Positions 6,834 to 14,561 of a stretch of DNA of 15,338 bases are shown piece by piece; the first letter of the stretch is position 1; every line of letters starts with the position of its first letter. The translations under genes were made by a program, and so were the position numbers. The notes under the pieces were generated by a model. The model made no database searches and was not told where the DNA came from. It worked only from the letters and a program-made list of their open reading frames with translations. Source of the DNA: Azoarcus sp. (GTDB taxonomy: Bacteria; Pseudomonadota; Gammaproteobacteria; Burkholderiales; Rhodocyclaceae); NCBI GenBank assembly GCA_023230755.1, contig JALNWS010000095.1, forward strand, positions 1-15,338, given 5' to 3'.

Positions 6834-8036
6834 TCACCCGTAGCTCAGCCCCATCGCTTCGCGAACATCCCGCATCGTTTCCTGGGCAAGCTTGCGCGCA
6901 CGCTCGCAGCCGTCGGCAAGAATGTTGCGCACGAGAGACGGGTCTTCGATATACGGCCGCGCGCGCTCGCGCAAGCCGGCCTGCTCCCTGATCACCGCGT
7001 CGACAACAGGCTGCTTGCACTCAATGCAGCCGATACCCGCGCTACGGCAGCCATTCTGTGCCCACTCACGGGTCGACTCGTCCGAATAGACAACATGAAA
7101 CTGCCACACCGGGCACTTGGCCGGATCGCCCGGATCGGTGCGCCGCGCGCGGGCCGGATCGGTTTGCATGGTGCGAATCTTGCGCGCCACACTGTCGTCG
7201 TCTTCCCGCAGGAAAATCGTGTTGTTGTGGGACTTCGACATCTTCTGCCCGTCGAGACCCGGTATGCGCGGCGCCTCGGTCAGCAATGAATCCGGTTCAA
7301 CCAGGATCATTTTGCTGTTTCCCTCGAGATAACCGTAGAGACGCTCGCGGTCGCCGAGACTCAGGTTCTGAGTCTCCTCAAGCAAGGCTTTGGCCTGTTC
7401 AAGCGCATCCTCTTCCCCGTCCTGCTGGAAGCGGACGCGCAACTCGGCATACATCCGGGCACGTCGGGAGCCGAGCTTGCGGACCGCATCCCTGGCCCTG
7501 TCCTCGAACCCGGGCTCGCGGCCGTAAAGGTGATTGAAGCGCCGCGCCACTTCGCGCGTCATCTCCACATGCGGCACCTGATCCTCACCCACTGGCACGG
7601 TATCGGCACGATAGATCAGGATGTCAGCCGCCTGCAGCAAGGGATAGCCGAGAAAGCCGTAAGTGCCGAGATCCTTGCCACCGAGCCTGTCCTGCTGGTC
7701 CTTGTAGCTGGGCACACGTTCGAGCCAGCCGAGCGGACACATCATCGACAGCAGCAGATGAAGCTCCGCGTGCTCGGGCACCCGCGACTGGATGAACAGC
7801 GTTGCCTGCGACGGATCGACCCCGGCTGCAAGCCAGTCGATCAGCATCTCCCACACATTCTCTTCGATGACCTCCGGCGTATCGTAAGCGGTGGTCAGTG
7901 CATGCCAGTCAGCAGCGAAAAACAGGCAGGGATGCTCCTCCTGCAACTTGACCCAATTCCTGAGTACACCGTGGTAATGACCGAGATGCAGACGCCCGGT
8001 GGGGCGCATGCCGGAGAGAACGCGTTCAGCGTACAT
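6834..8036 (-). CDS. trpS: Tryptophanyl-tRNA synthetase, long form with four-Cys motif
   Basis: This cytoplasmic class Ic synthetase charges tRNA-Trp with tryptophan. The HIGH-like motif is HLGH at 17-20 within TGRLHLGHYHG, and KMSKS is at 265-269. GEDQVPHVEMTREVARRFN is the usual tryptophan/ATP pocket segment. At 400 residues it is longer than the 334-residue E. coli enzyme; the extra length lies in the middle and before the C-terminal helices. Cysteines 308, 330, 337 and 340 are spaced C-x21-C-x6-C-x2-C. This is almost the spacing reported for the [4Fe-4S] cluster near the anticodon-binding region of Thermotoga maritima TrpRS, as I recall C-x22-C-x6-C-x2-C. A cluster here is therefore likely but inferred. 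The gene starts 8 nt after the M50 protease gene, with only a weak ribosome site, which suggests coupling. Confidence 0.97.
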   Translation of the reverse strand: MYAERVLSGMRPTGRLHLGHYHGVLRNWVKLQEEHPCLFFAADWHALTTAYDTPEVIEENVWEMLIDWLAAGVDPSQATLFIQSRVPEHAELHLLLSMMCPLGWLERVPSYKDQQDRLGGKDLGTYGFLGYPLLQAADILIYRADTVPVGEDQVPHVEMTREVARRFNHLYGREPGFEDRARDAVRKLGSRRARMYAELRVRFQQDGEEDALEQAKALLEETQNLSLGDRERLYGYLEGNSKMILVEPDSLLTEAPRIPGLDGQKMSKSHNNTIFLREDDDSVARKIRTMQTDPARARRTDPGDPAKCPVWQFHVVYSDESTREWAQNGCRSAGIGCIECKQPVVDAVIREQAGLRERARPYIEDPSLVRNILADGCERARKLAQETMRDVREAMGLSYG

Positions 8037-8044
8037 GGCAGGTC

Positions 8045-8704
8045 TTAGTTTCCGAAAATCAAGGCGAGAAAGAAGCGGAACATGGCGAGCATGGGCCCCA
8101 GAATGGATCCAAGCAAACCACTGAACAGCAACAGCAACAGGATCGGGAAGCCGAAGGGCTCGATCCGCGAAAACTGCCAGGCAAGGCGATCGGGCAGCAG
8201 ACTGACGGCGATGCGCCCACCGTCAAGCGGAGGAATCGGCAGCAGGTTGAGCAACATCAACACCCCGTTGATCTGCATGCCGGCATCTGCCATTTTCATC
8301 ATCGGGATCGTGAGAGCGCCCTGTGGCGAACTGATCGCAAGCTTGAACAGGAGTGCCCAGCCGATGGCCATCAGCAGATTCGCGCCCGGCCCGGCCGCTG
8401 CGACCCAAAGCATGTCCGCCTTGGGGCGCCGTAGACGTCCGAAGTCGACCGGCACCGGTTTGGCCCAGCCAAAAAGAATGCCTCCACCGCCAAACAGCAC
8501 ACTCAGCGCGAGGATGCCGGCGGGCACCAGCAGCGTACCGACCGGATCGATGTGGCGCAGCGGATTGAGCGTAATGCGCCCGGCACGATCTGCAGTTGGA
8601 TCGCCGAAGTATCGGGCCACATAGCCATGCGCCGCTTCATGCAGCGTAATGGCGAGCAGCACCGGCAAGGCCCAGATGGCCAGATTAGAGATCAGCGATT
8701 CCAT
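8045..8704 (-). CDS. Site-2-protease family zinc metalloprotease (M50)
   Basis: This is a polytopic inner-membrane protein of 219 residues. HEAAH at 22-26, in the first hydrophobic helix, supplies two zinc-ligand histidines and the catalytic Glu. The late motif NLLPIPPLDGGR carries Asp161, the expected third ligand. Hydrophobic segments surround both motifs, and the protein ends in two or three further membrane helices (FPILLLLLFSGLLGSIL, FRFFLALIF). It is the compact form without a PDZ domain, unlike RseP, so its substrate cannot be read from the sequence. It sits between yciO and trpS, a neighbourhood often seen in proteobacteria, but no functional link to TrpRS is known to me. No good ribosome site precedes the ATG. 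Confidence 0.93.
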   Translation of the reverse strand: MESLISNLAIWALPVLLAITLHEAAHGYVARYFGDPTADRAGRITLNPLRHIDPVGTLLVPAGILALSVLFGGGGILFGWAKPVPVDFGRLRRPKADMLWVAAAGPGANLLMAIGWALLFKLAISSPQGALTIPMMKMADAGMQINGVLMLLNLLPIPPLDGGRIAVSLLPDRLAWQFSRIEPFGFPILLLLLFSGLLGSILGPMLAMFRFFLALIFGN

Positions 8705-8746
8705 GAAAGCGGGGGCACAAAGCAGCGCATTCTAGCAGAGCCCGCC

Positions 8747-9379
8747 CTAGTCCTCCTCAATACCGAACGGAGCCAGGTCACCCCTGCCAGCGCGCACCAG
8801 CGTCGGCCCTCCGCCAGTGAGGTCGATCACCGTGGTTGCCTCGGGGCCGCAGAAGCCCGCTTCGATGACGAGATCAACCTGTTTTTCCAGGCGATCGCGA
8901 ATTTCTTCGGGATCGGTCAGGGGCAGATCTTCACCCGGCAGCAGGAGCGTTGACGACAGCATTGGCTCGTCGAGTTCGGCAAGCAGCGCCGAGACCACGA
9001 CGTGTTCGGGAACCCTCAGGCCAATCGTTTTTCGCTTCGGATGCAGCAAGCGCCGGGGCAACTCGCGCGTGCCCTCAAGGATAAATGTGTAGGGCCCGGG
9101 CGTCGTCGCCTTGAGCAGTCTGAACTGGGTATTGTCCACCCTGGCGTAGGTCGATATCTCGGACAGGTCGCGGCACAGCAAGGTGAAGTGATGACGATCG
9201 TCCACACCACGGATGCGGCGGATGCGTTCGAGCAAGGATGCGTCGCCCGTGAGCCCACCGAGCGCGTATGCCGAATCGGTCGGAAAGGCGACGAGTCCGC
9301 CGCCACGAATGATCTCGGCTGCCTGACGGATCAGGCGAGCCTGAGGTTGCTCCGGATGGAGCGAAAAGAATTGAGCCAT
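8747..9379 (-). CDS. yciO: YciO, Sua5/YrdC/TsaC-family protein
   Basis: The 210 residues form one YrdC domain. The match to E. coli YciO (206 residues) is close from end to end: an N-terminal FFSLHPEQPQARLI segment, VAFPTDSAYALGG, HHFTLLCRDLSEISTYA, PGPYTFIL, PRRLLHPKRKTIGLRVP and DPEEIRDRLEKQVDLVIE. YrdC-fold proteins bind RNA and nucleotides, and TsaC/Sua5 makes threonylcarbamoyl-AMP for the t6A37 tRNA modification. The KRKTIG motif and overall pattern point to the YciO branch, which was reported not to replace TsaC in E. coli, so a t6A role should not be assumed. It starts 25 nt after the rnm-like gene, the same pair order (rnm-yciO) as in E. coli. Confidence 0.93.
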   Translation of the reverse strand: MAQFFSLHPEQPQARLIRQAAEIIRGGGLVAFPTDSAYALGGLTGDASLLERIRRIRGVDDRHHFTLLCRDLSEISTYARVDNTQFRLLKATTPGPYTFILEGTRELPRRLLHPKRKTIGLRVPEHVVVSALLAELDEPMLSSTLLLPGEDLPLTDPEEIRDRLEKQVDLVIEAGFCGPEATTVIDLTGGGPTLVRAGRGDLAPFGIEED

Positions 9380-9404
9380 ATTCCTGTCTTGTTCTTCAGT
9401 TTGT

Positions 9405-10235
9405 TCAACCCAGGCGTGACCACACGGGGGTCAGGTCAGCCGGCAGCGGATTACACCGCCCGAGGTCGACCGGGCTCTCGTTCTCGCCGTGAAAATCGGA
9501 GGCGCGGGACGCCAGCAGCCCGCGCCGCCGTGCAACGGTGGCAAAGCGGCGCATCTCGTCTTCGGAGTGGGCGCCGGAGACGACTTCGACCGCCTCCCCG
9601 CCCGCTGCACAGAACCGGTCGAACAGTTCTTCCAGCGCAGCGGACGACAGGCGATAACGTGCCGGATGTGCGATGACCGCAATTCCGCCCGCCTCGCGAA
9701 TCCAGCCCACTGCTTCTTCGAGGCTGGCCCATTCGTGTTCGACGAACCCCGGCTTGCCACGCACGAGGTAGTGGTCGAACACCGTCTTGACGTCGGGCAT
9801 GACGCCACTGGCCACCAGAAAACGGGCGAAATGGGCGCGACTGACGAGCTCAGGATTGTGCGCGAACTGCCTCGCACCGCCCAGCGCATCGACAATACCT
9901 GCCTTTTCGAGCGCCTCGGAGATCTTTTTTGCACGCGCATCGCGACCGCTGCGCACCTGCTTCAGGCCAGCGACCAGGGCCGGATGATGGTGATCGAAGC
10001 CGAGGCCGACGATATGAATCGTCTCACCGGCAAAGGACACCGAAATCTCGACACCGTTGACGAAACGCAGCCCCAGTTCCTGAGCCACGCGGGCCGCTTC
10101 GTCCAGCCCCCCTAGCTCGTCGTGGTCGGTCAGCGCCAGCAGTTCGACACCGTTGGCAGCTGCACGGCGCACCACCGCCTCTGGCTCAAGCCAGCCATCG
10201 GACACGGTCGAGTGGCAATGCAGGTCTGCGTTCAT
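9405..10235 (-). CDS. rnm: PHP-domain phosphoesterase, RNase AM/YciV-like
   Basis: PHP-family metal-dependent phosphoesterase of 276 residues. The motifs are in the expected order: DLHCHSTVSDG (His6, His8), LTDHDELGG (Asp37, His38, Asp39), a middle NGVEIS segment, AVIAHPARY, and the C-terminal ASDFHGEN. In E. coli the homologue YciV/TrpH was identified as RNase AM, a 5'-3' exonuclease that trims 5' ends of rRNAs; the assignment here is by family and by its position next to yciO. The frame is open further upstream, but that region lies inside the hydrolase gene. The ATG at 10235 has GGAG 7 nt upstream (10243-10246), immediately after the hydrolase stop. A plain 3',5'-nucleoside bisphosphate phosphatase, another activity reported in this family, remains possible. 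Confidence 0.9.
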   Translation of the reverse strand: MNADLHCHSTVSDGWLEPEAVVRRAAANGVELLALTDHDELGGLDEAARVAQELGLRFVNGVEISVSFAGETIHIVGLGFDHHHPALVAGLKQVRSGRDARAKKISEALEKAGIVDALGGARQFAHNPELVSRAHFARFLVASGVMPDVKTVFDHYLVRGKPGFVEHEWASLEEAVGWIREAGGIAVIAHPARYRLSSAALEELFDRFCAAGGEAVEVVSGAHSEDEMRRFATVARRRGLLASRASDFHGENESPVDLGRCNPLPADLTPVWSRLG

Positions 10236-10248
10236 AGGGAATCTCCGG

Positions 10249-11124
10249 TCATGCGTATTCAGACCGCAGAAAGGCTTCAATAATTCCGGCAAGTTGCTGC
10301 GGCTGATCATGGTGCATATTGTGTCCTGCATCCATGACCATCGACACCCTGACATCCCGCAGGCAGGTCTTGGCACCCTCGTACGCTTCGTCGTCCACGC
10401 CGATCCGTTGCCGCAACCCCTGATCCTCCGGCTCCACCCATAACACCGGCGCCGACACCCGCCGCCAGCAGGCTTCGGATTCGGCTCGACGGTAGAGTAC
10501 CGGATTCACACGGCGGTGCGCTGGATCACCTGCCAGCCTGACGCCTCCCTGCCCGTCATCCTCACCCAGATGACGCGCGAGCCAGACGGCGCGCTCAGCG
10601 CTCAGCCTGGGGTTGTCGCGACACAGACGCGCCGCGAGGGCATCGAAATCGGCATAAGGCCTGAACTGAGCCGGCGACCTGAGATCGTGCAGCCACTTCT
10701 CATAGCGGCCAGGCGCCTCCTCGGGCGAGCGATCCACCAGACCGAAGCCATCCATCACCACCACGCGCGCCACCCGTTGCGGCCGGATGCCGGCATACAT
10801 CAGGGCTACGTTGCCGCCAAGGCTGTGACCGGCGAGCAACACCTCACCGTTCGGCTGCAACTGATCGAGAATCGCATCGAGATCGGCAAAATAATCAGGA
10901 AACCAGTAGGCATCGCCGCACCACTCGCTGAGACCGAATCCGCGCCAATCGGGCGCAATAACGTGCCAGTCGCCCTCGAGCGCATCGACCAGGAACTGAA
11001 ATGAGGCCGATACGTCCATCCACCCGTGCAGCAGGAAGAGGCGCGGCGCGCCTTCACGTCCCCATTCGCGAACGTGGTAGCGCACACCGCGGACTTCGAG
11101 GAAACGGCTTCGGCTTGATTTCAT
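10249..11124 (-). CDS. Alpha/beta-fold hydrolase
   Basis: Soluble serine hydrolase of 291 residues with no signal peptide. The oxyanion-side motif HGWMD lies at 33-37. DWRGFGLSEW follows, then the nucleophile elbow GHSLGG with Ser101. The segment LWVEPEDQ is where the catalytic acid is expected, and AGHNMHHDQP carries the catalytic His268. A cap region rich in Arg and Trp lies at about 130-215. The fold is shared by esterases, haloalkane dehalogenases and epoxide hydrolases, so the substrate cannot be given. The start is the ATG at 11124 (MKSSRSRFLEVRG); upstream codons run into the divergent promoter gap. No Shine-Dalgarno is seen, and a -10-like TATCAT ends 6 nt before the ATG. It is the first gene of the eight-gene minus-strand run, 13 nt before the rnm-like gene. 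Confidence 0.9.
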   Translation of the reverse strand: MKSSRSRFLEVRGVRYHVREWGREGAPRLFLLHGWMDVSASFQFLVDALEGDWHVIAPDWRGFGLSEWCGDAYWFPDYFADLDAILDQLQPNGEVLLAGHSLGGNVALMYAGIRPQRVARVVVMDGFGLVDRSPEEAPGRYEKWLHDLRSPAQFRPYADFDALAARLCRDNPRLSAERAVWLARHLGEDDGQGGVRLAGDPAHRRVNPVLYRRAESEACWRRVSAPVLWVEPEDQGLRQRIGVDDEAYEGAKTCLRDVRVSMVMDAGHNMHHDQPQQLAGIIEAFLRSEYA

Positions 11125-11193
11125 GCTGCGATGATACCAAATGACGCCTCTCTCATCGCGCGTTGGCCATATCGCTTCGATATACTTCGCGCC
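11125..11193. promoter_or_regulatory. Divergent promoter gap with two -10-like elements
   Basis: This is the 69-bp gap between the hydrolase (minus) and the c-di-GMP gene (plus). On the minus strand an extended -10, TGG-TATCAT (11131-11139), ends 6 nt before the hydrolase ATG. On the plus strand TATACT (11181-11186) ends 7 nt before the ATG at 11194. Neither has a good -35 at the right distance, and neither gene has a Shine-Dalgarno. If both hexamers are used, transcription would start at or next to each ATG. Confidence 0.45.
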
Positions 11194-14100
11194 ATGTCCG
11201 CCCACATATCCCGGCTTGCCTCCCTTGCTTTCGCCTACACGATTGCAGGTTGGCTTGCGCTCCAGCTCGCCGTCCCACCCGGTTACGCTGCACCCTTTTA
11301 TCCTGCGGCCGGCATTGCGCTCACGAGCTTGCTGATTTTCGGTTACCGGCTCTGGCCCGCGGTTTTTATCGGCGCCCTGCTGGTCAACCTGAACGCGCAG
11401 ATCCAGAGCGGCGGCCCCGAATCCCTCGGATGGGCGCTTGCGCTCGTACCTTTTGGCGCCGTGACCCAGGCCATATTTGGCGCATGGTTGGCACAACGAT
11501 TGATCGGCTTTCCGAACCAGCTTGGATCACCCCGGCAGATCCTGCGCTTTCTCGGCGTGGTTGCACCGGTGAGCAGCCTGGTCAGCCCGTCGCTCTCCGT
11601 ACCGCTCCTGTATGCGTCTGGCACCCTGGGCGTCGACGATCTTGCCTTCAGCTGGTGGAACTGGTGGATTGGCGACACCGTGGGCGTCATCATCGCCGCA
11701 CCAGCCATGTTCGTGCTCTTCGGCCAGCCAGCGGAAGACTGGCGCTCGCGCAGGCTTGGCGTCATCGTGCCGCTCGGCATTGCCATCGCTCTGCTCGCCT
11801 TCGCCTTTCACAACGTCCGCAACTGGGAAGCCCTGCGAGTGCAGACGCAGTTCAACCGTGACGTCGAACACGTCGCCAGCGGAGTACGCAAACGCCTTGA
11901 AGTACAGATCGACATGATGCAGTCGATCGAACGCCTGATGGTCGTCAGTGAGGAAGTCACCCGCACCGAGTTTCGTGATTTCGTCACACCGTGGCTCAAG
12001 CGTTATCCGGGAACGCAGAACTTTGGCTGGAATCCACTCGTGCGCCGTGCTGACCGGGCACGTTTCGAGCAATCCATACGAAACACGGGCCTGCGCAGCT
12101 TCCGGATTCTCGGACGTGATGCAAACGGGCGTACCTTTCCGGCTGAAAATGCTGACGAATATTTTCCGATTACCTATCTGGAACCCTTGTCCGACAACCT
12201 GAGCGCACTCGGCCTCGACCCCGGATCGCTCCCCACGACAGCCCGAGCGATAGACGCTTCGCGACGCAGCGGAATGCCGGTCGCTTCGGAGGCGATCCGC
12301 CTGGTGCAGGAAGAACAGGTTCAGCGCGGCGTCGTCATCTATCTCGCCACCTTCGACAAACCTGCCGCGGCCGGCTTGCCGCGCCCCTTCCTCGGTGTGG
12401 TTTCCAGTGCATTCCGGATGGACGACTCAATGGCTTCGGCGCAAGAACTGGCAAAAAGATCGGGCATCAGATTTTGCCTGATCGACAGCGATGGCGCCCC
12501 CGGCAACCGCCGCCTTTCCGGCCCCCCGGGTTGCGACATGGAGAGCTGGTTCGACAAGGAAGTGCGCCGCACCGTCCCCCTCATTTTTGCCGGACGCAAC
12601 TGGGAACTGCGCATGAGCGCAACGCCCGAATACATTGCAGGCATGCGCAGCTGGGCGGCATGGAGCACGGTTGCAGTCGGTCTGCTTGCGGTCGGCATGC
12701 TCGGCGCTTTCCTGCTGATCACGACAGGCAATACCCGGCGGATCACCCGACTGGTCGACCGCCGCACCGAAGAACTGAAAACTGCGAGCGACAGTCTGCG
12801 TGCCCAGCAAGACGCGCTTGCCGAGGCGCAACGCATTGCACGCCTTGGCAGCTGGGAAGTCGGCGACGACGGAAAAACACTGCGGGTTTCCGACGAACTG
12901 TCTCAGGTCCTGAACTGCGACCCGGCGTCGCTTTCCACGCTCACCGATCTCGTCACCTGTATCGCGGAACCGGATCGCGAACGGCTGGAAGCGGCCATCG
13001 CCAGCGCAAAGGAGGCACCGGGGCGGCTCTCCCTCGACTGCAGCCTCGCTGCATCAGCGTCGCACGTGCTGCAATTCCAGATCGAAAGCACTTGGGAAGC
13101 TGACAGCCGTTACCGGCTGAGGGGCACCATTCAGGACGTCAGTGCCGAGCGCGAGGCCGAAGCCCACATTCAGTATCTCGCGCATTTCGACCCGCTTACC
13201 GGCCTGCCAAACCGCAGTGCGTGGATGAATCAGGCGCAAACCGCCCTGATGTCGGCTCACCGCAACGGAGACCTTCTCGGCGTCCTGTTCCTTGATCTCG
13301 ACAACTTCAAGACCGTCAACGACTCTCTCGGCCACCCGGTTGGCGATCGCCTGCTGGCGGCCGTTGCCCGGCGTCTGACCGGATGCCTGCGCGAAGAGGA
13401 CATTCTCGCCCGCCTTGGCGGCGATGAGTTCGTTGCGCTGTTGCCACGCCTGCCACACGCGGAAGACGCCGCGTTCGTCGCGCGCAAGCTGATCGAAGTG
13501 CTCACGGCACCGATTCACATCGAAGACCACGAACTGTCCACCTCGGTCAGCATCGGCATTGCACTCTTTCCGGCCGACGGCGAGGATGTGGACACGCTGC
13601 TCAAGCACGCGGATACGGCGATGTACGGTGCCAAGGCAGCAGGCCGTAACCATTTCGAGTTCTTTGTGCCCGCCATGAACACCCGCGCACTTGAGCGGCT
13701 GATGCTCGAAAACGCGCTTCGTCGCGGCATCGAACGCAATGAACTGGTACTGCACTATCAGCCTCAGGTTGATGCCGGCAGCGAGCAGGTGAATGGTTGC
13801 GAGGCGCTGGTGCGCTGGAATCATCCCGAGCTTGGCCTGGTGCCGCCGGTACAGTTCATTCCCGTCGCGGAAGATTCCGGCCTGATCGGGCCACTTGGCG
13901 AATGGGTGCTGCGCGAGGCCTGTCGCCAGCAGGCTCGATGGCAGCATGGCACGATGGCCGACCTGCGAATGGCGATCAATATCTCCGCCCTTCAGTTTCT
14001 CAAGCCCAACTTCGTCGATACGGTAAAACGCGCGCTCGCCGACACCGGCGCCAATCCGCACCTGATCGAGCTCGAAATTACCGAAAGCGCACTGATGCAA

Positions 14101-14472
14101 CCCGGCGCCGCACTCACCGAACGACTGCTCAAGTTACGCGACATGGGCCTTACCCTGGCACTGGACGACTTCGGCACGGGCTACTCCAGCCTCGCCTATC
14201 TCAAGCGGTTGCCAATCCGGCGCCTGAAGATCGACCGCTCCTTCGTCAAGGATCTGCCCGGCGACCAGGAAGACGCCGCAGTGACGTCTGCCACGCTGTC
14301 GCTGGCGCGTGACCTCGGGCTCGAAGTGGTTGCAGAAGGGGTCGAAACCGTCGAGCAGCGCGATTACCTGCTTGCCCGCGGGTGCCATTCGCTGCAGGGC
14401 TTCATGTACTCCAAGCCGCTCGCCATCGCGGAGTTCGAAACCTGGACCGAAGCCAGACGGCTGCCGACATGA
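11194..14472 (+). CDS. Membrane MASE1-CHASE-PAS-GGDEF-EAL c-di-GMP synthase/phosphodiesterase
   Basis: Bifunctional c-di-GMP turnover protein of 1092 residues in the inner membrane. MASE1, with several hydrophobic segments, fills about 1-210 (LASLAFAYTIAGWLALQLA opens it). A periplasmic CHASE sensor lies at about 218-450. A membrane helix follows at about 491-512, then a short coiled coil and a PAS-like domain (about 545-650). GGDEF begins near 658, with DPLTGLPNR, active-site GGDEF at 742-746 and an intact inhibitory I-site RxxD at 733-736, five residues before it. The EAL domain shows CEALVRW (EAL 870-872), DDFGTGYSS, KIDRSFVKDLP, VVAEGVET and QGFMYSKPL, all intact. Both activities are therefore plausible, with product inhibition of the synthase. 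An upstream in-frame ATG at 11131 is rejected because MSAHISRLASL fits the start of MASE1 and the longer form would leave only 6 bp to the hydrolase. CHASE domains sense small extracellular molecules; the ligand here is unknown. It is the only plus-strand gene and stands alone. Confidence 0.95.
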   Translation: MSAHISRLASLAFAYTIAGWLALQLAVPPGYAAPFYPAAGIALTSLLIFGYRLWPAVFIGALLVNLNAQIQSGGPESLGWALALVPFGAVTQAIFGAWLAQRLIGFPNQLGSPRQILRFLGVVAPVSSLVSPSLSVPLLYASGTLGVDDLAFSWWNWWIGDTVGVIIAAPAMFVLFGQPAEDWRSRRLGVIVPLGIAIALLAFAFHNVRNWEALRVQTQFNRDVEHVASGVRKRLEVQIDMMQSIERLMVVSEEVTRTEFRDFVTPWLKRYPGTQNFGWNPLVRRADRARFEQSIRNTGLRSFRILGRDANGRTFPAENADEYFPITYLEPLSDNLSALGLDPGSLPTTARAIDASRRSGMPVASEAIRLVQEEQVQRGVVIYLATFDKPAAAGLPRPFLGVVSSAFRMDDSMASAQELAKRSGIRFCLIDSDGAPGNRRLSGPPGCDMESWFDKEVRRTVPLIFAGRNWELRMSATPEYIAGMRSWAAWSTVAVGLLAVGMLGAFLLITTGNTRRITRLVDRRTEELKTASDSLRAQQDALAEAQRIARLGSWEVGDDGKTLRVSDELSQVLNCDPASLSTLTDLVTCIAEPDRERLEAAIASAKEAPGRLSLDCSLAASASHVLQFQIESTWEADSRYRLRGTIQDVSAEREAEAHIQYLAHFDPLTGLPNRSAWMNQAQTALMSAHRNGDLLGVLFLDLDNFKTVNDSLGHPVGDRLLAAVARRLTGCLREEDILARLGGDEFVALLPRLPHAEDAAFVARKLIEVLTAPIHIEDHELSTSVSIGIALFPADGEDVDTLLKHADTAMYGAKAAGRNHFEFFVPAMNTRALERLMLENALRRGIERNELVLHYQPQVDAGSEQVNGCEALVRWNHPELGLVPPVQFIPVAEDSGLIGPLGEWVLREACRQQARWQHGTMADLRMAINISALQFLKPNFVDTVKRALADTGANPHLIELEITESALMQPGAALTERLLKLRDMGLTLALDDFGTGYSSLAYLKRLPIRRLKIDRSFVKDLPGDQEDAAVTSATLSLARDLGLEVVAEGVETVEQRDYLLARGCHSLQGFMYSKPLAIAEFETWTEARRLPT

Positions 14473-14517
14473 ACGAAAAGAGCCCGCTCCGGGAAACCGG
14501 AGCGGGCTCTTTTCGTT
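14472..14517. terminator. Bidirectional intrinsic terminator
   Basis: A perfect 21-bp inverted repeat (14472-14492 with 14497-14517) is closed by a GAAA tetraloop. The GC-rich core AGCCCGCTCCGG is flanked by AAAAG on one side and CTTTT on the other, so either strand gives a stem with a U-run. It lies between the convergent c-di-GMP gene and clpB, and its first base is the last base of the former's TGA stop. Termination of both genes is inferred from this symmetry. Confidence 0.88.
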
Positions 14518-14561
14518 GGCGATGACCAGGCGGACGCGACCGCGCCCGCCCTGCCTTCGCC

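Noticed and set aside
8747..9379. Calling the YrdC-family gene tsaC (t6A synthesis)
   Set aside because: The end-to-end match and the KRKTIG motif are those of YciO, which was reported not to substitute for TsaC in E. coli.
10236..10376. Longer N-terminus for the PHP-domain protein
   Set aside because: The region lies in the 3' part of the hydrolase gene, whereas the ATG at 10235 has a good GGAG site and begins directly at the PHP motif.
11131..11193. Upstream ATG at 11131 for the c-di-GMP gene
   Set aside because: It would leave 6 bp to the divergent hydrolase, has no ribosome site, and adds residues before the natural start of MASE1.
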